This document shows, piece by piece, positions 5,416 through 12,351 of a stretch of 13,426 bases of DNA. The notes under the pieces are model-generated. The model was not told the DNA's origin. It did no database searches and was given only the letters and a program-made list of their open reading frames with translations. The translations under genes and the position numbers were made by a program. The stretch covers positions 1 through 13,426 of the forward strand of contig JAZUCM010000035.1 of NCBI GenBank assembly GCA_045639085.1, written 5' to 3'. Position 1 is the first letter of the stretch; every line of letters begins with the position of its first letter. This DNA is from Gastranaerophilus sp045639085 (GTDB lineage: Bacteria > Cyanobacteriota > Vampirovibrionia > Gastranaerophilales > Gastranaerophilaceae).

Positions 5416-6174
5416 TTACACCTCGATTCCTTCGCGAACTAAAAATTCGTTAACCTCAAATACGCTTTCCATTTGTTCAAGTCTGCCCCAAGTGTCAACG
5501 TTATTAGTTCTCCAGTTCAACGGGCAAAGTGATAGAACTTCAACGAATGAGAAACCACCCATTTCAACGTTTTTAAGCGCTTTTTTGAATGTTGCACGCA
5601 ACTTTTTCAAGTTAGAAACAGACGCTCTTGCGACATAAGATTTAGCAGGATCTGCAATTGCAGCAACCATTTCTGCGCCTTTTGCCGGACGACCGGTAAC
5701 TTCACAATCACGACCGTAAGGCGTAGTTTCAGTTTTTTGACCAGGCATTGTAGTTGGTGACATTTGTCCGCCTGTCATACCGTAGTTGGTGTTGTTTGCA
5801 ACGATAATTAACATTCTTTCGGAACGAACAGACGCGTTCACAAGGTGTTGAGAACCGATTGCCAAACCGCCGCCATCACCCATGTAAGCGATACCGATAG
5901 CATCTTTGTTAGCACGAGTGAAACCATAAATTACCGGATTTGTACGTCCGTGGTGAGTTTGAACGGTATCCAAATCCATATAATTCCAAGAAAGCAATGA
6001 ACAACCGATATCACAACCGAAAACAGCTTTCTGTTTCAAACCTAATTCATCAATAGCCCAAGCTAAAGATTTCAATATCATGCCATGACCGCAACCCGGA
6101 CAAAACTTAGAAGCGCCAACTTCCGCATTTTGAGATTCCGGCAATTTCGGTGGCATTGTTAACATTTCAGTCAT
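5416..6174 (-). CDS. korB: 2-oxoacid:ferredoxin oxidoreductase, beta (TPP-binding) subunit
   Basis: A 252-residue thiamine-diphosphate-binding subunit. CPGCGHG (C25, C28) is the N-terminal motif, FGCDIGCS lies near residue 60, and the TPP/Mg motif is GDG (99-101) followed 25 residues later by NN (127-128). THHGRTNP is also typical. It decarboxylates the 2-oxoacid on TPP and passes electrons to the delta subunit. I use the ATG at 6174 (MTEMLTMPPK) because AGGAG precedes it at good spacing. An in-frame ATG 15 codons upstream has no ribosome site and adds a non-conserved hydrophobic stretch. An 81-base gap separates it from the alpha gene. Confidence 0.94.
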   Translation of the reverse strand: MTEMLTMPPKLPESQNAEVGASKFCPGCGHGMILKSLAWAIDELGLKQKAVFGCDIGCSLLSWNYMDLDTVQTHHGRTNPVIYGFTRANKDAIGIAYMGDGGGLAIGSQHLVNASVRSERMLIIVANNTNYGMTGGQMSPTTMPGQKTETTPYGRDCEVTGRPAKGAEMVAAIADPAKSYVARASVSNLKKLRATFKKALKNVEMGGFSFVEVLSLCPLNWRTNNVDTWGRLEQMESVFEVNEFLVREGIEV

Positions 6175-6255
6175 ATATTTTTCTCCTATATAAATCAATA
6201 TAAAATTTGGGATTAACAAACTTATTGTCTTATAACCGTTTAACCAGTAGCTTTG

Positions 6256-7356
6256 CTACGCAACAGCTACCTCAGCCATTTCAACAACTTTATTAACGAT
6301 ATCATCGCCGGTTACACCAACACCCATTTTGAACAATGTTTGATATGGTGTTGTCAAACCGTAGATTTTTTCAAGAACCATTTGAGCCAATTGACCGTTT
6401 GCTGATTCTGTGAAAAGAACTTGTTTTGCACGCGCAACAGCCGCTCTTAAAGGTTTAACGTCAAGCGGTCTGATGGTAATCGGTCTGAATAAACCAGCTT
6501 TGATTCCTTTTTCTCTAAGTTCATCAACCGCAGTCATCGCAGAACGCGCAACAATACCGTGCGCAATGATAAGAATTTCCGCGTCATCAGCCTTATATTC
6601 AAATGATTCGGCAACTTCTTCTGCCATTTTGTCATAATCGACTTGGTATTGGTCAAGAACTTCCATAAGTTCTTCTTCCATATTATAAGTGTTTCTCAAA
6701 TGAACAGATTTTCTATCTTTGCCGATTTCACCTTCACCCAACAAGTACGGAGTGACAGGAGTCATCGTAATTCCGCGAGATGCCGGATCGTAAAGCGTAA
6801 CAGGTTCTCTCATTTTGCCTTGATATCCGTCAGCCAACAAATATGTCGGGAATTTATAAGTCCAAGCCGTGTTAAACGCCTTAATCATGTAATCGTACAA
6901 ATCTTGGTGTCCGGCTGTTGAATAAACGATTCTAAAACCTTCACCGTTGCCGCCAAAACAAGTCAAACGCGTTTCTTGTTGCGCATAAATAACCGTTGCA
7001 GTAGACGGGCCGCCTCTTTGCATAACCGCACAGACAAACGGTATTCTCATCATTTCAGCCATAGACTGCGCGTCTTGCATAATAACGTTACCAGGTCCGG
7101 CAGTCGCCGTAAACGCTCTTTTACCCGCTAAAATCCCCCCAATTGTAGAGAAACCTGCGGAAATTTCGTCTTCAGTTTGCAAAAATCCTGCCTCAGTTTT
7201 CGGCAATAATTTACACCAAGTGTGCATAATTTCGTTTTGCGGAGTAATCGGATACCCGTACATAAAGTCAGCCTCAGCTGCGATAGCCGCATACGCCAAA
7301 ACTTCATTCCCCGTCAAAAACATCTTTGTGTCTTCTTTGATTAATTTGTTTACCAT
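6256..7356 (-). CDS. korA: 2-oxoacid:ferredoxin oxidoreductase, alpha subunit
   Basis: A 366-residue alpha subunit, first gene of the operon. GYPITPQNEI (residues about 34-43) and the glycine-rich ATAGPGN stretch are the pyrimidine-side signatures of pyruvate:ferredoxin-oxidoreductase-family alpha chains; GGNGEGFRIV and the C-terminal FRPITIRPLD are also characteristic. Together with beta, gamma and delta it forms the four-subunit enzyme that converts a 2-oxoacid and CoA to acyl-CoA, CO2 and reduced ferredoxin. YPITPQNE occurs in both 2-oxoglutarate and branched-chain (VorB-type) enzymes, so the substrate is not settled. The start is supported by AGAAGGT eight bases upstream of the ATG. Confidence 0.92.
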   Translation of the reverse strand: MVNKLIKEDTKMFLTGNEVLAYAAIAAEADFMYGYPITPQNEIMHTWCKLLPKTEAGFLQTEDEISAGFSTIGGILAGKRAFTATAGPGNVIMQDAQSMAEMMRIPFVCAVMQRGGPSTATVIYAQQETRLTCFGGNGEGFRIVYSTAGHQDLYDYMIKAFNTAWTYKFPTYLLADGYQGKMREPVTLYDPASRGITMTPVTPYLLGEGEIGKDRKSVHLRNTYNMEEELMEVLDQYQVDYDKMAEEVAESFEYKADDAEILIIAHGIVARSAMTAVDELREKGIKAGLFRPITIRPLDVKPLRAAVARAKQVLFTESANGQLAQMVLEKIYGLTTPYQTLFKMGVGVTGDDIVNKVVEMAEVAVA

Positions 7357-7398
7357 AAGTTCTACCTTCTATATTTAATAAAATACATGTAACATAAT

Positions 7399-7426
7399 AT
7401 TATAAAAACGGTATTTAGGCAAACAA
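7399..7426 (-). promoter_or_regulatory. Promoter of the oxidoreductase operon
   Basis: On the minus strand, TTGTTT (7421-7426), a 16-base spacer and a perfect TATAAT (7399-7404). The expected leader is about 35 bases, ending in the ribosome site of the alpha gene. Confidence 0.65.
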
Positions 7427-7447
7427 GTTAACGGAATGTAAATAAAA

Positions 7448-7472
7448 AATGCCGGGCATCTAGCCCGGCATT
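7448..7472 (-). terminator. Hairpin terminator after the glycosyltransferase gene, possibly bidirectional
   Basis: AATGCCGGGC-ATCTA-GCCCGGCATT is a perfect 10-bp stem with a five-base loop. On the minus strand it is followed by TTTTATTTAC, so it should end transcription from the glycosyltransferase gene. The plus side is also T-rich. Confidence 0.85.
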
Positions 7473-7540
7473 TTATTTATCTAATTTACGCTCCAACGAC
7501 AAACCATTATTCGGATTAATTTCTCTTAATGAATTATTGC

Positions 7541-7605
7541 CCTATTCACCTATTCACTTATTAACTCGCCGCAGAAGGCGGCACAACGACTTATTCACTT
7601 ATTCA
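7541..7605. repeat. 8-bp tandem repeats around a GC-rich hairpin
   Basis: CCTATTCA CCTATTCA CTTATTAA lies at 7541-7564 and CTTATTCA CTTATTCA at 7590-7605. The spacer between them holds the hairpin GCCGC-AGAAG-GCGGC (7568-7582). The right array overlaps the end of the glycosyltransferase gene and supplies its stop codon. The layout (8-bp units next to a hairpin with a GAA-containing loop) is that of the arrays near the prepilin cassettes, though the unit sequence differs. Confidence 0.75.
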
Positions 7606-8630
7606 CTTTTGCCATTTGCGAATTCTACGCCAGTGGCAAAAATCTTCTTCGAATTAATCAAGTGCAAAATATGTTCGGGTCTGATAGATGAAATGCAAGG
7701 GGTGTGTTTTTGGCCGGGTTCAAGATATTGACACTCTTTTTGCCAGCAATAACGACAATCAATCATCGGTTCAGCACAATACCCACGCTCACCATACGGG
7801 CGCACATTCTCTGGATTAGTCGAGCCATAAATCCCGATTACATTCTTACAAAGGGCTGACGCAATGTGCAACGGCCCGGAATCTCCCGAAATAAACAAAT
7901 CCGAAAGCGCTATCAAACACATACTATGCGAAATCGGCAACGTTCCTGAAAACAAGACTGAACCTGTAATTTTATCAGAAATTGTTTTGTGATACGCTTT
8001 TTCATCAGGCGAACCTGAGATAAAAATTGTTCCGCCATAGATAGAACCCAACATTTGCCCGAGTTCGACCCAATGTTGAGCCGGCCAAGTTCGCCCTTGA
8101 CGGTTCTTGTCAGTTTCACCACCCGGTGAAAACACAATAAACGGGCGAGAATATTGGCTGAGCCTGGTTTCCATGTCTTTTTGAACTTTCTCATCAAGTC
8201 CAAGACGTAAATTCTTAGGCTGTTTGATCTGGGGAAACGCAATCTTTGCCGCGCGAAAAAAAGCATCCACAACGTGACGGTTTCCCATAGGCTGTTTGGT
8301 AACTTTCATTTTAGGCGAAGCCACAAAAGTAATAAAATTATTTCTGAACGCATTCGTCAGGTTAAAAATAACATCATAGTGCTCGTGACGGAACCGCAAT
8401 GCGGTATCCAAATTATACGAAAAATCCTTGCGACGTTTGTGATCATACGAAATCACTTTATCAATATCAGGATTATTTTGAAGCACTTCAACATATCGCG
8501 CTTCGCAACAATAATGAATTTCACAGTCCGGATATTTATTTTTTATCGCCTGCGCAATAATCGTTGTATGAACGATATCACCCAACGCCCCAAAACGTAA
8601 AATCAAGATTTTCTTAGACTCTTCACTCAT
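7599..8630 (-). CDS. Family 9 glycosyltransferase (heptosyltransferase-like)
   Basis: A 343-residue GT9 protein with two Rossmann-like halves (GT-B fold). The N-terminal FGALGDIVHT (G14-D18) is the acceptor-side signature of ADP-heptose:LPS heptosyltransferases. FSPGG near the centre and SGDSGPLH (248-255, D250) followed by GIYGSTNPENVRP form the nucleotide-sugar site. Known members add a sugar, often heptose, to lipid A core or another envelope glycan at the inner face of the membrane. The actual sugar here is unknown, because the rest of an LPS cluster is absent from the window. AAGG eight bases upstream of the ATG supports the start. The last residues, NGKSE, and the TAA lie in an 8-bp repeat array, so the C-terminus may have been altered by the repeat. 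Confidence 0.9.
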   Translation of the reverse strand: MSEESKKILILRFGALGDIVHTTIIAQAIKNKYPDCEIHYCCEARYVEVLQNNPDIDKVISYDHKRRKDFSYNLDTALRFRHEHYDVIFNLTNAFRNNFITFVASPKMKVTKQPMGNRHVVDAFFRAAKIAFPQIKQPKNLRLGLDEKVQKDMETRLSQYSRPFIVFSPGGETDKNRQGRTWPAQHWVELGQMLGSIYGGTIFISGSPDEKAYHKTISDKITGSVLFSGTLPISHSMCLIALSDLFISGDSGPLHIASALCKNVIGIYGSTNPENVRPYGERGYCAEPMIDCRYCWQKECQYLEPGQKHTPCISSIRPEHILHLINSKKIFATGVEFANGKSE

Positions 8631-8652
8631 AAAAACAACCTTTTTTACAAAA

Positions 8653-8681
8653 ATTTTATCATAAATTTGTTAAAAAATCAA
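8653..8681 (-). promoter_or_regulatory. Promoter of the glycosyltransferase gene
   Basis: On the minus strand, TTGATT (8676-8681), a 17-base spacer and TAAAAT (8653-8658), with TG one base before the -10 box (extended -10). It ends about 23 bases before the start codon. Confidence 0.6.
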
Positions 8682-8722
8682 AATTTTTCAATTTACCACT
8701 AGAATATATTTCAAATATGTTG

Positions 8723-8728
8723 TATAAT
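8723..8728 (+). promoter_or_regulatory. Probable -10 box for the GGDEF-thiL operon
   Basis: TATAAT lies 23 bases before the ATG, followed by the ribosome site AAAGG (8739-8743) at a 7-base spacing. There is no good -35 box, which may mean that an activator or another sigma factor is used. Confidence 0.45.
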
Positions 8729-8750
8729 ATAGTCAAACAAAGGTATTCAA

Positions 8751-10658
8751 ATGTCATTTTTCAGTAAATTCAAAGAATTAACCAATAGAATCAACGAGGT
8801 TGAAAACGCCGTATACTACCAAAAACAGGATTACGCCGAAGTATACGAGCGCAACATCGCGCTGGAAAAAGAATTGGCCAAACAAACAAAAGAACTCACA
8901 ATGGCCAACAAAAAAATGATAACCTTACAACACATCATCGACATGATGACCTCGTCAAAACCGTTAGAAAACGTTCTTGACAATATCGTAAATAGTATTT
9001 CTGACGAATTTGGATATGTTCACTGCGCAATTCTACAAAAAATGGTCGACGATAAAGGGGAATTTATTAAAATAATTTCACAATCTAATGACAAAGCCAT
9101 CGCAGAACTCCAAAAGATTGTAAACTCGCCGCTTTACACCTTACGATTAAACTATTCAAAAGTAGGCATTTACGCAGAAACCCTTCAATCGAAAGAAATA
9201 ACGCAAACACAAAACCTGGGCCAAACCCTACAAGAAATCATGCCGGGAATTTCCGACGAACAACTTAGTTCAATCTTGGACAATGACTACTGCAAGTCAA
9301 TGATTATAATCCCCCTGAGTTGCATGAATAAGGACTTTGGCTGGTTTGTCGTATTCTCTTCCCGCGAAGAACTCGCAACCTCTGAAACCGATTTTTTAAG
9401 CATTTTTGCAAAGCAAATTGAAATGGCAATAACTATTGCAAACCTATTTTCGACCGTTAGAGAACAGGCCGTAACCGACGGTTTAACAGGGCTTTACAAC
9501 AGAAGATATTTCGAAGAATATCTCAAAAAAGAAATCACACGTGCAAACCGCCAAAACCAACCTCTTTCACTTATCGGCCTGGATTTGGACTTTTTAAAAC
9601 AAATTAACGACAAATACGGCCACTCATACGGAGACCTTGCGATTAAAACATTGGCAGACGTAATCAAAAACAATGCGCGCTCAATTGATATTGCGGCGAG
9701 AATGGGCGGAGAAGAATTCAACATAATTTTGCCGGGCGTCGATTCAAAAGGCGCGCTCATCGCGGCAGAACGTATCCGAAAAACGCTTGAGGCCGAATAC
9801 ATCGAAGTTATCGGCCATATAACAGCCAGCATCGGAGTGGCAACATATTTTGAACACACACAAAACGCAGAAGAACTCATTGAACTTACCGACCAAGCAA
9901 TGTACCAATCCAAACGTAACGGCAGAAACCGCGTAACTCTTGCAACTCCAATCTCCGAAACGAGTTGGCAAGAAATCGCAATCAATACATTTATTGACAT
10001 ACTTTCAAAACACAACATTCCGGTCGAAAAAGAATTAACCGACGAACTTTGCCAAAAGCTTAAAAATACCGAAAATCAATCAAAAACACAACCAAAAGAA
10101 ACCCTCTATCTTGTGGCTGATATGTTAACAAAACTTTACAACCCGCTTCACGAAGATGGGGTCGTGAAGAAAAAAGTTCTCATTGCATCTTCACTTGCAA
10201 AACGGTTTGACCTTACAAAAGAAGAGATTGACAACTTAAAAATTGCTATTTTAATGTATGATATCGGAAATTTAATGATTCCGCAAGAAATTTTACAAAA
10301 GACTTCGCCACTAACGGATGAAGAAAAAACATATATCAAAGAACACCCGATTATCGCGGCGCGTGATATTCTAAAACCGATTTCGATTGTTCAAGACATA
10401 ATTCCAATCATTGAAAAACACCACGAAAACTGGGACGGTTCAGGGTATCCAAACAAACTTTCAAAAGAAGAAATTCCGATGAGTTCGCAAATTATTTTGA
10501 TTATAGACGCATATTTTGCGCTTATCGAAACGCGTCCGTACCGTGCAAAAATGTCCGCTAAGGACGCACTAAACGTTATCAAAGCCGATTCCGGCAAAAA
10601 ATGGAACAGCGAACTCGTCAAAGAATTCATCGCTATCATCAAAAACGAACTGAAATAA
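8751..10658 (+). CDS. GAF-GGDEF protein with degenerate HD-GYP domain
   Basis: A 635-residue cyclic-di-GMP signalling protein with no membrane segment, so cytoplasmic. Order: a coiled-coil-like charged helix (about 10-65); a GAF-like sensor domain (about 70-235); a GGDEF diguanylate cyclase domain (about 240-400) with DGLTGLYNRRYF and an intact active site GGEEF (319-323); and a C-terminal HD-GYP-like domain (about 460-630). The cyclase should be active. In the last domain IKEHP, HHENWDGSGYP (557-567) and DAY are kept, but the HD pair is YD (Y503-D504), the following DIGK is DIGN, and the family's first histidine aligns with V471. Loss of two metal ligands makes it a probable inactive phosphodiesterase, perhaps a c-di-GMP sensor or scaffold. 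Its TAA overlaps the ATG of thiL (TAATG). Confidence 0.92.
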   Translation: MSFFSKFKELTNRINEVENAVYYQKQDYAEVYERNIALEKELAKQTKELTMANKKMITLQHIIDMMTSSKPLENVLDNIVNSISDEFGYVHCAILQKMVDDKGEFIKIISQSNDKAIAELQKIVNSPLYTLRLNYSKVGIYAETLQSKEITQTQNLGQTLQEIMPGISDEQLSSILDNDYCKSMIIIPLSCMNKDFGWFVVFSSREELATSETDFLSIFAKQIEMAITIANLFSTVREQAVTDGLTGLYNRRYFEEYLKKEITRANRQNQPLSLIGLDLDFLKQINDKYGHSYGDLAIKTLADVIKNNARSIDIAARMGGEEFNIILPGVDSKGALIAAERIRKTLEAEYIEVIGHITASIGVATYFEHTQNAEELIELTDQAMYQSKRNGRNRVTLATPISETSWQEIAINTFIDILSKHNIPVEKELTDELCQKLKNTENQSKTQPKETLYLVADMLTKLYNPLHEDGVVKKKVLIASSLAKRFDLTKEEIDNLKIAILMYDIGNLMIPQEILQKTSPLTDEEKTYIKEHPIIAARDILKPISIVQDIIPIIEKHHENWDGSGYPNKLSKEEIPMSSQIILIIDAYFALIETRPYRAKMSAKDALNVIKADSGKKWNSELVKEFIAIIKNELK

Positions 10659-11542
10659 TGGAAAAAGAATTTATAAATCTAATAAAAACAACCCTAAATT
10701 CCGAACACATCGGCGACGATTGCGCTTACTTAAAAGATTTAGGCATAACCGTATCACAAGACAGCCTTGTTGAAGGCGTACATTTTTTACGCGATAAAAT
10801 TTCACCCTATAAACTGGGGAAAAAGACCGCAAACGTAAATATCTCCGACATCTGCGCAAGCGGCGCACAACCCAAATATCTTACCGTTGCGCTTTCCCTA
10901 CCACGCGACACTGATGCAAACTTTATACAAGAGTTCTACACTGGCCTCAAAGAAGGCTGCAAAGACGTAAAAATCGTTGGCGGCGACCTAACCGCATCTG
11001 ACAAAATCTACATCAGCGCCACCGCAATCGGTACAACAGCCGACCGAAACATAAGTTCGCGCTCAAACGCAACTCCCGGGCAAAAAATAATCGTTTCCGG
11101 CCCACACGGCTCCAGCGCTGCGGGCTTAAAACTTCTTCTGGATAGAGAAAAAACACCGCAAAACCTCATCAATGCCCACCTTGAGCCGATTGCACAAAGA
11201 GAATTTTCACAAAAAATAGCAACAACCCAACAAGCACCTTATGCAATGATGGACACTTCAGACGGCCTAATGGACGCACTATCCCAAATATCAACATCCA
11301 GCAGAGTAATGATGAGTATAAATTTTGACAAAATTCCAACAGACAGCGAAATCAAATCGTTCCCAAACTGGCAAGAACTCGTTCTTTTCGGCGGCGAAGA
11401 CTACCAACTCATCGCAACCGTCGACACTCCTCCCTCGGAATACACCATCATCGGAGAAGTTCTACCAGGACAAGGAGTAAAAATCGACGACAAAATATTA
11501 ACCGAAGAACTAATTCAAAATAAAAGCTTTAAACATTTCTAA
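10658..11542 (+). CDS. thiL: Thiamine-monophosphate kinase ThiL
   Basis: ThiL phosphorylates thiamine monophosphate with ATP to thiamine diphosphate, the last step of TPP biosynthesis, in the cytoplasm. Family motifs are in order: IGDDCA (18-23), VEGVHF, GGDLTAS (108-114), MDTSDGL (198-204) and GGEDYQL (245-251). At 294 residues it is a little shorter than the usual 310-330. The start is the ATG in TAATG, overlapping the stop of the GGDEF gene by one base. It has no ribosome site of its own, so translation is probably coupled to the upstream gene. An in-frame ATG 19 codons upstream lies inside the GGDEF coding region and gives a non-conserved, basic N-terminus, so it was not used. Its product TPP is the cofactor of the oxidoreductase beta subunit in this window. 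Confidence 0.94.
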   Translation: MEKEFINLIKTTLNSEHIGDDCAYLKDLGITVSQDSLVEGVHFLRDKISPYKLGKKTANVNISDICASGAQPKYLTVALSLPRDTDANFIQEFYTGLKEGCKDVKIVGGDLTASDKIYISATAIGTTADRNISSRSNATPGQKIIVSGPHGSSAAGLKLLLDREKTPQNLINAHLEPIAQREFSQKIATTQQAPYAMMDTSDGLMDALSQISTSSRVMMSINFDKIPTDSEIKSFPNWQELVLFGGEDYQLIATVDTPPSEYTIIGEVLPGQGVKIDDKILTEELIQNKSFKHF

Positions 11543-11549
11543 AGGGTTC

Positions 11550-11577
11550 AGGGCGCCAGCCCGAAGGCTGGCGCCCT
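11550..11577. terminator. Strong hairpin between convergent thiL and protease genes
   Basis: A perfect 12-bp stem (AGGGCGCCAGCC with GGCTGGCGCCCT) with loop CGAA on the plus strand and the very stable C-UUCG-G loop on the minus strand. It lies 8 bases after the thiL stop and 8 before the stop of the convergent gene. The tail is only moderately T-rich (CTTCCTTATT) on the plus side and not T-rich on the minus side. It may be a shared terminator, an mRNA-stabilising element or a dispersed palindrome. Confidence 0.6.
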
Positions 11578-11584
11578 GCCTTCC

Positions 11585-12235
11585 TTATTCATATTTCGCC
11601 AAGAACTTTTTCGCATCGTTTATCGGAATCGCAAATCCAATGCCAATATTTGACATATTATTATCAGGGTTGTAAATCGACTGATTAATACCAATAACTT
11701 CGCCGGACGTATTCAAGAGCGGCCCGCCGGAACATCCCGGATTAATCGCCGCATCTGTTTGGATTTTCCCCTTCGCGTAATCTATGCGCGAAATTATCCC
11801 TTGTGTCAAAGTTCCCGAAAACCCAAACGGGTTGCCGATTGTTAAAACCCTTTGGCCAATTTTCAAGCCATCGGAATCCCCTAACTTAACCGTTTTTAAT
11901 TTTCCTTTAGGCTCGATTTTAATAAGCGCCAAATCCTTATTTTTCCCCATATTGGCAAGCACTTTAGCCTTATAAACCTTACCGTCATAAGTTGTCACCT
12001 CAAGTTCCTTCACCTGAGAAATAACATGCGAACCTGTCAAGATCGTACCATTAGGATTGATTATACACCCTGTTCCGGCCGTAAAACCGTCCGATACAAT
12101 CCCATCAATAGTCACAATCGCGGGATTTATATTTTCATAGACAGAAATATAAACTTCTTCTTCGGCCGTGTAAGCAAAAATTGGCGACACAGACATCATC
12201 AAGAAACTAAAAAATAACAGCAATTTATTACGCAT
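11585..12235 (-). CDS. HtrA/Deg-like trypsin-type serine protease without PDZ domain
   Basis: A 216-residue exported protease. Residues 1-21 are a signal peptide (MRNKLLLFFSFLMMSVSPIFA, cut after IFA). The catalytic triad is H70 (GSHVIS), D101 (KDLALI) and S169 (GCSGGPLL), with GNPFG and GIGFAIP typical of the HtrA family. Known HtrA proteins degrade or refold damaged periplasmic proteins; they usually carry one or two PDZ domains, and none is present here, as the protein ends right after the protease fold. The residue before the active serine is Cys instead of the usual Asn. The start at 12235 is chosen because GAGGG lies seven bases upstream and the signal peptide starts there; an in-frame ATG ten codons upstream is less likely. 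It lies 116 bases downstream of the second prepilin gene on the same strand. Confidence 0.9.
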   Translation of the reverse strand: MRNKLLLFFSFLMMSVSPIFAYTAEEEVYISVYENINPAIVTIDGIVSDGFTAGTGCIINPNGTILTGSHVISQVKELEVTTYDGKVYKAKVLANMGKNKDLALIKIEPKGKLKTVKLGDSDGLKIGQRVLTIGNPFGFSGTLTQGIISRIDYAKGKIQTDAAINPGCSGGPLLNTSGEVIGINQSIYNPDNNMSNIGIGFAIPINDAKKFLAKYE

Positions 12236-12351
12236 ATTTATACCCTCATTTGACATCATTTTCACCCAAGGTAAAAATTTATAAAATAGAAAGGTTAATA
12301 ATCATAACATAATATTCTTGCTGTTATTAAAATTTGAAATAAAAGTTGAAA

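Noticed and set aside
6175..6219. Longer start for the oxidoreductase beta subunit
   Set aside because: It adds 15 hydrophobic, non-conserved residues without a ribosome site, whereas AGGAG precedes the ATG at 6174.
6247..6259. Small hairpin GTAGC-TTT-GCTAC at the stop of the oxidoreductase alpha gene
   Set aside because: The stem is only five pairs with no T tail, and the downstream beta gene belongs to the same operon.
9494..10018. Long antisense open frame inside the GGDEF gene
   Set aside because: It has no family features or ribosome site and lies wholly opposite a clearly conserved coding region.
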